Positions 1 through 8,170 of a stretch of 64,000 nucleotides of DNA are shown in pieces (positions within the stretch are counted from its first letter, which is position 1; the number at the start of each line of letters is the position of its first letter). Under the pieces are notes generated by a model that saw only the letters and a program-made list of their open reading frames with translations, made no database searches and was not told the DNA's origin. The position numbers and the translations under genes were made by a program. Source of the DNA: Burkholderiales bacterium (GTDB taxonomy: Bacteria > Pseudomonadota > Gammaproteobacteria > Burkholderiales > Nitrosomonadaceae); contig JACKLR010000002.1 of the NCBI GenBank assembly GCA_024235795.1, positions 186,001 to 250,000 on the forward strand. The letters are read 5' to 3'.

Positions 1-489
1 GGAATGCCACGTGCGGCGCGTAAGCGAGGCGGCAAGGCTACAAAGCGAGGGCTGTCTTCCGAGCAGACTCCGGTTTTAATTTGCCGTGATCGGACGGGCT
101 GCACGGCTGATTTTGTGCTGAAAAAGATAGACAAAGAAAATCTGAGTGCGGCGTTAAAACCATTAATTGCTACAGATGCGATATTGTGTTCCGATGGAGA
201 AAAAGCATTAGCTGCTGCAGCTAGAGAGCTTGGCATCATACACCGGCCGGTCAATTTAAGTGCCGGAATCAGAGTCATCGGAAAGGTTTACCATGTACAA
301 AATGTCAACGCTTATGGCAGTCGTCTCAAACAATGGATGCGCCAATTCCATGGTGTTGCCACGCGATATCTGGAGAATTATCTCGGGTGGAGAAGAATGA
401 TTGAGCGTCAAACCGAAGCATTATCGCCTCAGTCAATTTTATCGACTGCCTTGAGATTGAATAACTACCAACAGTCAATGATGACATAG
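1..489 (+). CDS. IS1595/ISXO2-type transposase, C-terminal part (cut by window start)
   Basis: The reading frame is open from the first base, so the N-terminus with the zinc-binding region lies outside the window. What remains is the catalytic half of an IS1595-type transposase. An RDRTG segment carries the first Asp and CSDG the second. The motif YHVQNVNAYGSRLKQW is followed by GVATRYLENYLGWRRMIE, the usual H-N-K portion of the IS1595 (DDNK) catalytic core. It would cut and join the ends of its own element. Only the family is claimed, and intactness upstream cannot be judged. No terminal inverted repeat was identified with confidence in the 130 bases after the stop. Confidence 0.8.
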   Translation, partial: GMPRAARKRGGKATKRGLSSEQTPVLICRDRTGCTADFVLKKIDKENLSAALKPLIATDAILCSDGEKALAAAARELGIIHRPVNLSAGIRVIGKVYHVQNVNAYGSRLKQWMRQFHGVATRYLENYLGWRRMIERQTEALSPQSILSTALRLNNYQQSMMT

Positions 490-624
490 CCATGATATTT
501 GCTTTGCAGCTTGACATGAGGGTTAGTCAGCTACCGGGAAGCATAGTGATACTGTCCTGAAATTTAATAAATTTACACGAATGCAATACCCGGCAGCTAT
601 TCATTGCTTATCGCTTTCTTCCGG

Positions 625-1074
625 TTACAGGGTTTCGTCCTCGATGATACGATGACATGAGAGCGTGTAGCCTGTATTGTGTTTCTGCGGAGTTAAGCGA
701 CTATCAGTAAATTGCAGAAATCCAGAGGTCGATTGGACGGCTTGGCCGCCGCGAATCAATAAGGATGCATCCACGTCAATAGCGGTTATGGCGCCGACAT
801 CGCTGAAATAATTGATTTTGACATGTGGTTTTGTATCTATCCTTTCGAGGGATGCTGAAAATTCCTTCTGTCTTAAAGCGGTAGAGAAGTCATCGAAAAA
901 TGTTACTTTCGGCCCCAATCCAACGGTAAAATTTTTCTGATAGGATTCAGACGTAGTGCCATTCGTATAATTCACAGTAACATCGCAGTTGACAGTCAGC
1001 GCATGTGCGAAGGCCGGAACAAACAAACCTGCAATGAGCAAAAATGTTGGAAACAGTTTGAGGTGTTTGGACAT
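625..1074 (-). CDS. exported protein of unknown function
   Basis: A 149-residue protein with a clear Sec signal peptide: basic start MSKHLK, a hydrophobic core, and a likely cut near AHA/LT around residue 26. The mature part is beta-rich. It has two cysteines, one near the start (VNCDV) and one near the end (LSCHRI), which could form a single disulfide in the periplasm. No family was recognised. It stands alone, with about 320 bases of non-coding sequence upstream and transposase debris downstream, so the context gives no functional hint. Confidence 0.6.
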   Translation of the reverse strand: MSKHLKLFPTFLLIAGLFVPAFAHALTVNCDVTVNYTNGTTSESYQKNFTVGLGPKVTFFDDFSTALRQKEFSASLERIDTKPHVKINYFSDVGAITAIDVDASLLIRGGQAVQSTSGFLQFTDSRLTPQKHNTGYTLSCHRIIEDETL

Positions 1075-1396
1075 TTAATTATTTCTCCCAATTAAATTAT
1101 TTAGCGCTTTGCCCGGAAAGATCGCGATCAAAGCATTCCGTCATCTTGTCTTCAAATCCGAAGAGAACCACCCTTCAACAGAAAGTTTTTCCAAGTCGAC
1201 GCAATCGTTTATTTCTCTATGTTGATATATGGTTCAATGGCAAATAAATTGTCTGCTTTACAATTGAGTACAATGAACCTTTGACAGTGTTTATCGCCAA
1301 GCTGTGGTGGCGAATTTGCGCAGCAGTTATTTATTCTGCGTGCTTGCGAGTACCACAAAAGGCGCATTGATTTGCGAGGTCAGCCTGATCTGAGAG
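1075..1396. other. intergenic stretch without a recognised gene
   Basis: About 320 bases between two convergent-looking accessory genes. The sequence is AT-rich near the start of the exported protein. No open frame, RNA gene or strong terminator was recognised here. Confidence 0.4.
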
Positions 1397-1813
1397 TTAT
1401 GTGCTGCGCCACCGCGTAATTAAGATTATCCCAATGGAGACGGCTGCGACAACACACCAGTAGAACCCTGTAAGCCAAGCCAGTTCGAATGGGGCAAGAT
1501 GCTTGAATGGAATACCCGCCAGTTTTGCGGCATTTGATGCATAAGTTGAAAATTCAATTAATTGTGCTTGAGCCTTGTATAAAGCAGAATAGTTGCCGAA
1601 GCAAAAAACTAAATAGCCAATGATTATTATTCCGGCTTCTTTCATCGATTTTGTTGCTTTTTCGCTTCCTAAAGAAAATGCCAGGACAGCAAGTGTTACC
1701 GTGCCGAAGTATCCCCAAAGCTTGTCAGTCTGTGTGTATTGTGTCTGATAGAGCTCAAGCATTGAAATCGCATTATTAATCAAACGTTCTGATATAAATA
1801 TTGTTTCTGTCAT
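1397..1813 (-). CDS. small membrane protein of unknown function
   Basis: A 138-residue protein with about three hydrophobic segments: roughly residues 34-50 (YFGTVTLAVLAFSLG), 62-78 (IIIIGYLVFCFGNYS) and 112-134 (LTGFYWCVVAAVSIGIILI). This predicts an inner-membrane protein with a soluble N-terminal stretch. Nothing in the sequence identifies a family. It lies between an exported unknown protein and a methyltransferase, all on the minus strand but widely spaced, so an operon is not obvious. It may be accessory cargo, since both sides carry mobile-element traces. Confidence 0.5.
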   Translation of the reverse strand: MTETIFISERLINNAISMLELYQTQYTQTDKLWGYFGTVTLAVLAFSLGSEKATKSMKEAGIIIIGYLVFCFGNYSALYKAQAQLIEFSTYASNAAKLAGIPFKHLAPFELAWLTGFYWCVVAAVSIGIILITRWRST

Positions 1814-1896
1814 ATTTCTATTTCACCTAACGATCAAGTACAGTAGCGACAGAAAGCCACGTGGCGGTTTTTGCTTCCACAGACTTAAATAATTTG

Positions 1897-2532
1897 TCAG
1901 ATTTTTCCATTGATTGCGATCCCCTTTATCGTGGGTGACACGATTGCTGGGCTGCCTATAGATTTCAGTCTTTCGATGGATTGAAATTGAAATCCTGCAT
2001 CAGCGATAGTGGTCTCAGTATCACGAGTCAAATGGCAGTTCCCGCACATAAAAATCCAAATCGGTTGAAATAATTTTTGCCATTTTATTAAGTGTGGAGT
2101 GTCTTTCGCAATGACATGCTCGATGAAGTAAAATTTACCGTCCGGCTTCAGTACGCGCTTTATTTCACTAAGCACCGTATTAGCCGAATCGACAGAGCAC
2201 AGAACCAAAGTAGAAACAACAGCATCAAAAGAGTTATCAGGAAAATTTAATGCATCAGCGGAATATTCTGCTGCGATACATTTTTCTTTCATAACACCGT
2301 CGATTTTATTCCTTAACATGTTCAGCATATGTGGCTCAGGTTCTGTCAGTGTGAGTTTATTGACTGAGCTTGGGTAATGGGAAAGATTTATACCTGTGCC
2401 ACTGCCTATTTCCAGCACATCGCCAGAAACATCTGATAATAATTGCTGACGCCACTCAGACAGGCAAGCTTCTTCCATCTTTTTCATCGATGCGTCATAA
2501 AACTTTGCCATAAAATAAGATCGAATTGACAT
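1897..2532 (-). CDS. class I SAM-dependent methyltransferase
   Basis: A 211-residue Rossmann-fold methyltransferase of the UbiE/Methyltransf_11 type. Motif I is VLEIGSGTGINLSHYP (about residues 39-54). An acidic residue follows strand two (TEPEP), and motif II/post-II reads ALNFPDNSFDAVVSTLVLC. The sequence then has EIKRVLKPDGKFYFIEH, typical of this class. It should transfer a methyl group from S-adenosylmethionine to a small or lipid substrate that cannot be named from sequence. Resemblance to phosphatidylethanolamine or quinone methyltransferases is general only. The start of the frame is 2-3 bases from the end of the RAYT pseudogene, suggesting the transposase landed directly upstream. 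Confidence 0.75.
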   Translation of the reverse strand: MSIRSYFMAKFYDASMKKMEEACLSEWRQQLLSDVSGDVLEIGSGTGINLSHYPSSVNKLTLTEPEPHMLNMLRNKIDGVMKEKCIAAEYSADALNFPDNSFDAVVSTLVLCSVDSANTVLSEIKRVLKPDGKFYFIEHVIAKDTPHLIKWQKLFQPIWIFMCGNCHLTRDTETTIADAGFQFQSIERLKSIGSPAIVSPTIKGIAINGKI

Positions 2533-2534
2533 GG

Positions 2535-3283
2535 TTACCCCCAGGAAACAAAGGAATCAGGCTTGATCGGTATTTCTTGCTTTCTTTTTTTAGATCGCTT
2601 ATCGCCGCCACGTGGCTTTGGTTTGGCCTGTCTTTGCGATAATTCTTCAATTTGTTGAAGAAATCGGTCATTGCCTAACACCCACGCTTTGTTTGTTGCA
2701 GCCCTGATTTCCTTGATAGTGCTATCGGGGATCTGATATTCAAACAACGCACGATAAGCTGATTGGCGTCCAGCTGCATCTGCACCTAAAGCGGTATAAA
2801 CACGATGTTCCCTGATCAGGGCGCTCTTAATACCAAAAATACCAAATGCATTGCCGTGATAACTTGACCAGGGATAGTCCGCCGGATGCTCAACCATGCC
2901 GGCACGCACCGGATTCAGCTCAATATATCGGCTGCAGGTTAACAAATAGTGTTCACTGTCCATCACTGTTGCTTTATACCGACCTTCCCACAGCGTGCCA
3001 GTCCGGTTGTATAGATGGTTAAAATACTGGACATAATATCTTCCCAGCATTTGTATCACTTTGCCAATTCCGCCTTTTAAATGTGGCGTCATCAGTAAAT
3101 GTACGTGATTGGTCATTAAAACATAAGCATGTAAGTCAGACTGATATTTTTGACAGGCATCGCTCAGTTTCTTCAGATAAAACTGATAATCATCTTCTCC
3201 CGAAAAAATAATACTGCGGTTGTTGCCGCGCTGTATGACATGCTGGGGTTGACCGGAACGTCATATCGTGGAAGTCTAGCCAT
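2535..3283 (-). pseudogene. REP-associated tyrosine transposase (RAYT), frameshifted
   Basis: Y1/HUH-family transposase, about 70-80% similar by eye to the intact copy at 32268-32987. The gene should start at the ATG at 3283 (MARLPRYDVP). It loses frame after about ten codons: one base, probably a G, is missing near 3251-3256. Adding it restores a frame that continues QHVIQRGNNRSIIF and runs into the main open part beginning MTNHVHLL. The HUH motif (HVH), the segment GRYYVQYFN and the tyrosine in SRYIELNPVRA, probably catalytic, are all retained, as is the basic C-terminal tail. Translation from the internal ATG would give a protein lacking about 57 N-terminal residues, so the copy is probably dead unless the frameshift is bypassed or is a sequencing error. 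Confidence 0.8.
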
Positions 3284-3338
3284 GCTTTTATCGTTGTCAT
3301 TTGCTGAGTCAGGATCAAGGATAGCGCAATTTGGCAAA

Positions 3339-3411
3339 GCAATCGAGTCCCCTTTGGTGTGCCTTTGGTGTGTAATCCCTTTGGTGTGACCCCTGGTGCT
3401 TGCTTTGGTGC
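3339..3411. repeat. RAYT-upstream repeat: core plus CTTTGGTGTG words
   Basis: The core CAATCGAGTC at 3339-3348 is followed by the word CTTTGGTGTG at 3351-3360, 3362-3371 and 3378-3387, then by degenerate forms (CCTGGTGC at 3391, CTTTGGTGCG at 3402). The same core with a different word (CATTGATGTG) precedes the intact RAYT at 33043, which links this array to the transposase family. Confidence 0.65.
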
Positions 3412-3485
3412 GTTGGGTTGTGTGATTTTGCCGATGGTTATATGGACATTGTGGAGGGTGGCATGATAAACCAGTTTTTAACGGA

Positions 3486-3587
3486 TTAAGCGGTCAAGCA
3501 GGATATCCTCAATATTACGTCGGGAGCAATCACCGCCAGGTCCAGATGGGCAGTTTTTGTCCAAATTACCTCAAGTTCTGGTGTCAT
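3486..3587 (-). pseudogene. ParE/RelE-type toxin remnant
   Basis: A 33-codon open piece begins MTPELEVIWTKTAHLDL, typical of the first strand and helix of ParE/RelE toxins. It overlaps the antitoxin stop by about 17 bases, as in real toxin-antitoxin operons. The frame ends early at a TAA. In another frame the bases just before it read RRNIEDILLDRLIR, which looks like a later part of the same toxin, so an internal deletion plus frameshift is likely. The toxin core with its catalytic or gyrase-binding residues is gone. Confidence 0.55.
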
Positions 3588-3784
3588 CAGATAAACCGGT
3601 TAACTGCTCCAGATTCGCAAAGACTTCATCCTGAGAAATCGTGCGCCCGCTTTGGATATCTTCTTCACCCTGAGCAATCAGCTTGAGCAAACCTATAGCG
3701 TTGCGCATGTTTTCAAAACTTTCGGGGTCTTGCAGCACGGGATTTTAATTGTGTTGCCGGCTTGATGTCAGTCGATATTTTCAT
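3571..3784 (-). pseudogene. YefM/Phd-type antitoxin with internal deletion
   Basis: The ATG at 3784 opens MKISTDIKPATQLKSRA, the standard beginning of YefM/Phd antitoxins. The sequence then jumps out of frame into VLQDPESFENMRNAIG, LLKLIAQGEEDIQSGRT and ISQDEVFANLEQL, the standard C-terminal half that binds the toxin. The middle DNA-binding portion (normally about 20-25 residues ending in an NGEAKA-like segment) is missing. The total length is 214 bases, not a multiple of three. With the toxin remnant it forms a dead type II module on the minus strand. Confidence 0.65.
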
Positions 3785-4154
3785 GGTTATTTAGTGTGGT
3801 ACGCTATTCGGTTCGTTAATAGTGCCATATTTTTTTGTTTGGCGTATAGAAAATAGTGCCGTATAGACTTGCTTAACAAATGTCTGCTTTGGAAAAAAGG
3901 GGTCAAATAGGGGTGGAATGCGTATCAACATTAAAAACAAGAATGCTTTTCTTGATCCGCGACCTTGGCTAGTGTACTTTTTAATGGTCGCTGGGGTTTT
4001 TAAATTTAAGCCCTGACCTGCGTGTTGTGGGAAACAGGATGAATGTGGCTTCAAATCTGTTGAATATGTGAATGTTGCATTGCAAGACCTAATGATACCG
4101 TCTTCCCCATGTGATATTGTCGTGTTCAGTGAGCTTGTGTTAATGGGGTGATAG
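3785..4154. other. intergenic stretch before the DUF4268 gene
   Basis: About 370 bases. A GGGGTCAAATAGGGG piece near 3899 resembles the GGGTCA words around the intact RAYT. No gene was recognised. A long minus-strand open frame across this region and into the next gene has no family signature and is antisense to a real protein. Confidence 0.4.
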
Positions 4155-5126
4155 ATGAAATTGGGTAAATTAAGAAACGTGGATCTTCGAGAAATATGGA
4201 AAACAGAGGCATCTGATTTCACGCCTTGGCTCGCTCTTGACGAAAATATTGAACTTTTAGGTGAAGCAATTGGCATTGAACTCGAGGTGGAAGGCACTGA
4301 GAAAGATGTGGGACCATTTCGGGCAGATATTCTATGCAAAGATACAGTAAATGGACATTGGGTACTCATAGAAAATCAACTTGAAAAAACAGATCATACA
4401 CACTTGGGACAGCTTTTAACCTATGCTGCCGGACTAAATGCGGTGACCATTGCCTGGATTGCTGAACGATTTACTGATGAACATCGAGCAACGTTGGATT
4501 GGCTTAATGAGATAACAGATGATCGTTTCAATTTTTTCGGTATCGAGATCGAGCTTTGGAAAATTGAGGACTCAGCCGTTGCGCCAAATTTCAAAATTGT
4601 TTCAAAACCAAATGACTGGACTAAATCAGTATCAAGAGGCGCTGCAAACGTATATTTAGAAAATCTAACCGATGCAAAAAAATTACAGCTAGAATACTGG
4701 ACAGCTTTTCGTGAGTTTTTACTGGAAAATTCAAAAATAATGAGGCCACAAAAGGCGCTGCCTCAACATTGGACAAACTTTGCAATAGGTAGGAGCTATT
4801 TTCATTTATCAGCTTTTGTAAATACGCGTGACAATCGTATAAGCGTTGCGCTAATTCTTACGGGACCAAATGCGAAAGCCCATTTTTTCTTGCTCAATGA
4901 AGAAAAAAAAGAGATTGAAACTGTTGTAGGTACTCAATTAGACTGGGAAGAAAAGCCGGGACAAAAGGAAAAAATGATAATTCTGAGACATAGTTGGGAT
5001 CCCAAAGAAAGAGTATTGTGGCCAGATCAGCATTCATGGCTGAAAGAAAAACTTGAACTATTTCATTCGGTATTTTCGCCTATGGTGAAAAAAATTGATG
5101 CATCAGATTATTTGCCTGATGGATAA
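4155..5126 (+). CDS. DUF4268 protein with PD-(D/E)XK-like nuclease core
   Basis: A 323-residue protein. The N-terminal half has FRADILCKD followed by WVLIENQLEKTDHTHLGQLL (about residues 54-85). This is the Asp / Glu-x-Gln pattern of PD-(D/E)XK nuclease-like folds, in which Q replaces the usual K, as in several restriction-type and DUF4268 proteins. The C-terminal half (from about residue 175) matches the general DUF4268 form, rich in W and charged residues. Members are often found near restriction-modification or defence genes, and a DNA-cleaving or DNA-binding role is inferred. It sits alone, flanked by toxin-antitoxin debris and a tandem repeat array, and has no methyltransferase next to it. 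Confidence 0.7.
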   Translation: MKLGKLRNVDLREIWKTEASDFTPWLALDENIELLGEAIGIELEVEGTEKDVGPFRADILCKDTVNGHWVLIENQLEKTDHTHLGQLLTYAAGLNAVTIAWIAERFTDEHRATLDWLNEITDDRFNFFGIEIELWKIEDSAVAPNFKIVSKPNDWTKSVSRGAANVYLENLTDAKKLQLEYWTAFREFLLENSKIMRPQKALPQHWTNFAIGRSYFHLSAFVNTRDNRISVALILTGPNAKAHFFLLNEEKKEIETVVGTQLDWEEKPGQKEKMIILRHSWDPKERVLWPDQHSWLKEKLELFHSVFSPMVKKIDASDYLPDG

Positions 5127-5189
5127 TATGGAAAGTGTGCTTTATTCAAACCATTTATTTTTTTCCTGAACCTCAGAAATCCACGGGGG

Positions 5190-5343
5190 AAAGCAGGGAA
5201 GTGTCAAAAGCAGGGAAGTGTCAGGTCTAAAAAGCAGGGAAGAAAAAGCAGGGAAGTGTCAGGTCTATAATCAAGAATTGATATTATTAGACGAAAAGCA
5301 GGGAAGTGTCAGGTCTATAATCAAGAATTGATATTATTAGACG
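5190..5343. repeat. tandem array: AAGCAGGGAAGTGTC words and two 50-bp units
   Basis: AAGCAGGGA recurs five times from 5191 to about 5302. The last two occurrences start two perfect 50-bp units, 5244-5293 and 5294-5343. Each carries AAAAGCAGGGAAGTGTC, AGGTCTATAATCAAGAATT and ATATTATTAGACG. The reverse complement AATTCTTGATTATAGACCT recurs with one change at 29838, where it precedes a different repeated word, so the two arrays belong to one family. Confidence 0.75.
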
Positions 5344-5570
5344 CATGCGGGTAGACGGAAAGGTTCGGTCTAGACTCAAAGCTAAAAAAAGTGTATGTCA
5401 TTGAATAGCCCGCAATCTCAGCAAGATGTAGTGAACGTCACCTTTCTCAAGGCTTACTCCTAAATCGATAGACAACATCCATGCATCGTGCAAAACACAA
5501 TTGGGTCTTGTATTCAATGCCCAAATCCCCTATCTTAAGTGCCTTAAAATTACTTGTTCAAGGAATAACG

Positions 5571-6170
5571 ATGAATCCACTTCACTCAATCAAAGGCACG
5601 ATTGCCATCGGTTTTATTCTTGCATTTGCTGTGGCTTTCGGATTAGGAAACGGCCTGGGCGGATTAAATTTAACGGTCTGGCTGCATGTTCTGGCGGGCG
5701 TCTGCTGGATTGGTCTGCTGTATTACTTTAATTTCGTTCAGGTTCCTGGCGTCAGCGCTGCATTGGCGAACCCTGACGGCCCGCAACCCGCCGCAATCAA
5801 TAAATACATTGCACCCAGAGCACTGTTATGGTTCCGTATGGCGGCGGCAGTCACCTGGTTGACCGGGATGAGCGCACTGGCCCAAATCGGTGGGGGTGTT
5901 GACGGCATTATTAACGCATTCACGCTAACGAATGGCATGGCCGTAATTGGCTTGGGCTCGTGGCTGGGCACTATTATGCTGTTTAACGTCTGGGTGCTGA
6001 TCTGGCCGAACCAGAAGAAAATTCTCGGCCTGGATGGCAAAACGCATAGCGCCGAGGTCATTGCAAACGCGAAAAAAACCGCGCTTCTGGCTTCACGCAC
6101 CAATACCGCGCTATCGGTTCCGATGTTATTGTGCATGGTTGGCTACGGTCATGGGTTGGTGTTCTTTTGA
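5571..6170 (+). CDS. membrane protein related to the urate oxidase N-terminal (PuuD) domain
   Basis: The start is taken at the ATG at 5571, which has AAGGA about six bases upstream. An upstream ATG at 5481 lacks a site. The 199-residue product has about five hydrophobic segments: GTIAIGFILAFAVAFGLG, WLHVLAGVCWIGLLYYFNF, a segment in WFRMAAAVTWLTGM, GMAVIGLGSWLGTIMLFNVW, and the end. HVLAGVCWIG and the later LIWPNQKKILG resemble the membrane domain that forms the N-terminal half of PuuD-type urate hydroxylases. The cytochrome part of PuuD is absent, so urate oxidation is not claimed. Conserved His and Trp residues could bind haem or quinone. It stands as a single gene. Confidence 0.6.
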   Translation: MNPLHSIKGTIAIGFILAFAVAFGLGNGLGGLNLTVWLHVLAGVCWIGLLYYFNFVQVPGVSAALANPDGPQPAAINKYIAPRALLWFRMAAAVTWLTGMSALAQIGGGVDGIINAFTLTNGMAVIGLGSWLGTIMLFNVWVLIWPNQKKILGLDGKTHSAEVIANAKKTALLASRTNTALSVPMLLCMVGYGHGLVFF

Positions 6171-6324
6171 TACCCGTGAAGGGGGAGCAATAATTTCAAT
6201 GTGTTCCCTTTCCCCGCAAGAAAGCTGAATTAACAGTCCCGTCGAACTTTATTCTTTTAATTGGGCATTTGTTTATTTCTTTTACTGTCCTTCAATCCCG
6301 AGCCTGCTGGATTAAAGAAATCTG

Positions 6325-7470
6325 ATGCATTCCTTACCGTACTGGCGTCTGTCAGGCTTTTATTTTTTTCATTTTGCAGTGATTGGCGCGTTCGTGCCGT
6401 ACTGGAGTCTGTATCTCCAGTCGCTTTCTTTTAGCGCGCTGCAAATTGGCATTTTGATGTCGCTGTTGCTGGTGACGCGGATTTTTGCGCCTACAGCGTG
6501 GGGCTGGCTGGCGGATCATACCGGCCGGCGCGTGATGGTGGTGCAACTTGCCGCGCTGGGTGGTTTTGTCTGTTTCATCGGTTTTTTCTTCGGTCAGTCT
6601 TTTGCCTGGATTTTTCTGGCGATGCTGCTGATGAGCTTTTGCTGGAGCGCGGCATTGCCGTTGATTGAAGCGGTGACATTGTCGCACCTGGGCGATAAAA
6701 CCGACCGCTACGGTCAGATTCGCTCCTGGGGTTCGGTGGGATTTATTCTGGCGGTGGTGGGTATGGGCTATCTGCTGGATGCCGCTGAAATTATCTGGTT
6801 GCTTTGGGTGGTGCTGGCATTAAAACTGGGAATACTGGTTTTTTCACGCAGCATACCGGAAACCGAGGTCATCGGCGACAGCGTGGATCAGGACTCGATC
6901 CGGCAGGTTTGTCAGCGCCCGGAAGTGCTGGCGTTTCTGGTATCCAGTTTATTAATGGTTTTTGCGCATGGCGTTTATTACACGTTTTACTCGATTTATC
7001 TGGTAGAGCAGGGTTATGACAAAGGGTTTGTCGGTTGGCTCTGGGCAATCGGGGTAATTTGTGAAATCGGCGTGTTTTTCCTCATGCCTTGGTTGATGCA
7101 GCGTTTTAGTCTGAAGCTAATCCTGGTTTTCAGTTTTGCGTGTGCCATTGTGCGCTTTCTGATGATTGGCTGGGGTGTTGAATGGGTGGCGGTGATTTTA
7201 TTTGCACAGGTGCTGCATGCGGTAACGTATGGCGCACACCACGTGGCGGCAATCATGGTGGTGCATCATTTTTTTCACGGGCGGCATCAGGCCAAAGGGC
7301 AGACGATTTATACCAGTGTTGCCTACGGTATGGGAGGAACTTTGGGCGCTGTGTTAAGCGGCTATACCTGGGATGGCCTCGGCGCTGAAATCACGTTTTC
7401 GATCAGCGCGGTTTCAGCCTTGCTGGGGATGCTACTGGTGGTTTGGAAAATGAATGGGGAAAAGCGTTAG
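6325..7470 (+). CDS. MFS transporter, HcaT/nucleoside-symporter-like
   Basis: A 381-residue inner-membrane transporter of the MFS_1_like group. It has twelve predicted hydrophobic helices, beginning LSGFYFFHFAVIGAFVPYWS. The signature loop between helices 2 and 3 reads GWLADHTGRRVMVVQ (about residues 58-72). The second half begins near residue 190 (VLAFLVSSLLMVFAHGVYY), and GFVGWLWAIGVICEIGVFF follows. Related proteins move phenylpropionate or nucleosides with protons, but the substrate here cannot be inferred. It is a single gene; the promoter of the downstream parD gene overlaps its stop codon. Confidence 0.8.
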   Translation: MHSLPYWRLSGFYFFHFAVIGAFVPYWSLYLQSLSFSALQIGILMSLLLVTRIFAPTAWGWLADHTGRRVMVVQLAALGGFVCFIGFFFGQSFAWIFLAMLLMSFCWSAALPLIEAVTLSHLGDKTDRYGQIRSWGSVGFILAVVGMGYLLDAAEIIWLLWVVLALKLGILVFSRSIPETEVIGDSVDQDSIRQVCQRPEVLAFLVSSLLMVFAHGVYYTFYSIYLVEQGYDKGFVGWLWAIGVICEIGVFFLMPWLMQRFSLKLILVFSFACAIVRFLMIGWGVEWVAVILFAQVLHAVTYGAHHVAAIMVVHHFFHGRHQAKGQTIYTSVAYGMGGTLGAVLSGYTWDGLGAEITFSISAVSALLGMLLVVWKMNGEKR

Positions 7471-7526
7471 CAACTTTTCCTCTTTTGCCTATAATGTCCG
7501 ATATATTAGGATAAAATCGGATATAT
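7467..7526 (+). promoter_or_regulatory. candidate parD promoter and operator repeats
   Basis: TTAGCA (7467-7472) and TATAAT (7490-7495) are 17 bases apart and resemble a sigma-70 promoter. Just downstream, TCCGATATAT (7497-7506) and TCGGATATAT (7517-7526) are near-identical direct repeats spaced exactly 20 bases, i.e. on the same face of the helix. ParD antitoxins commonly bind such repeats in their own promoter. The assignment is inference. Confidence 0.45.
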
Positions 7527-7544
7527 CTATAAAGGCATGAAGCG

Positions 7545-7802
7545 ATGGCAATGATTAAAAAAACCATTACGGTTACAGAACAACAGGAAGAATGGATTAA
7601 ATCGCAAATAGCCAGTGGACACTATGGTAATGACAGTGAACTACTGCGTGATTTAATCAGGCGAGAACAATCCCGGAATTCCGAGATCGAGATCATTCGT
7701 GATGCGCTCATTAAAGCGGAGGGGCGAGGATATAGTGAGCGAACACCTGACGAAATCAGGGAAGCTGTAAAGAAGCGGTTAAAAAATAGTGGCAAGCTAT
7801 AG
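7545..7802 (+). CDS. parD: ParD-family type II antitoxin
   Basis: An 85-residue ribbon-helix-helix antitoxin. The N-terminus (ITVTEQQEEWIKSQIASG, then YGNDSELLRDLIRREQ) is the standard ParD/CC2985 DNA-binding fold. The C-terminal tail (SERTPDEIREAVKKRLK) is the toxin-binding part. It should bind and silence a ParE toxin and repress its own promoter. The partner starts by overlapping the last codons (GTG at 7789) but is broken, so this is an orphan antitoxin. It could now neutralise related toxins elsewhere or simply be decaying. Confidence 0.8.
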   Translation: MAMIKKTITVTEQQEEWIKSQIASGHYGNDSELLRDLIRREQSRNSEIEIIRDALIKAEGRGYSERTPDEIREAVKKRLKNSGKL

Positions 7803-8040
7803 GTTGAATGAAGCAGCAGATGAAGATTTGGATCGTCTTTATGAATACGGTGTGTAAACAGAATGTTGGAAAATTGTGCCTGTTATGAATATTTTCATCA
7901 CTCTGGGCAGTCAGTTTGAGCAAATCAATAGCGTTTATTTCTTAATACTTTCGGGGGCTTGCGGCACGGCTCTAGCACTCTATCTGACGTATAGAAAACG
8001 GTGTTGCACAGGGCTTGTCTGCCAGATTCATTTGTGGATA
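7789..8040 (+). pseudogene. parE: parE toxin, decayed
   Basis: The reading frame opens at a GTG at 7789 inside parD with VASYRLNEAADEDLDRLYEYG, the classic ParE start. It ends at a TAA (7855). Beyond the stop, pieces of the rest of ParE survive in shifted frames: QFEQINS near 7910-7930, and HSI-stop-RIENGV at 7976-8005, which matches the late HSIYYRIENGV-like strand of ParE. Several small indels and stops are therefore present, and the toxin cannot be made. Confidence 0.65.
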
Positions 8041-8170
8041 AACAGAGTTTGCTATGATGAAAGCTAAATTGGTGCATTACCATAAAAATTAAGGAGATAA
8101 CTTGCTACATGGGATGTTATGTTTGATTATTGACATCATGGTTTGCGTCATTTCGGACGTCTAATGCAAG

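Noticed and set aside
1397..1870. A second integron cassette around the 138-residue membrane protein, because GTTAGGT lies just before its start
   Set aside because: GTTRRRY is common by chance. Only a weak, mismatched L-arm pairing could be found after the gene, and no attC fold before it.
3791..4369. Minus-strand open frame of 192 codons
   Set aside because: It is antisense to the start of the DUF4268 gene, has serine-rich shadow composition, no ribosome site and no family signature.
5190..5343. CRISPR array
   Set aside because: Repeats are tandem or irregularly spaced and the apparent spacers are identical, so there are no unique spacers and no cas genes.
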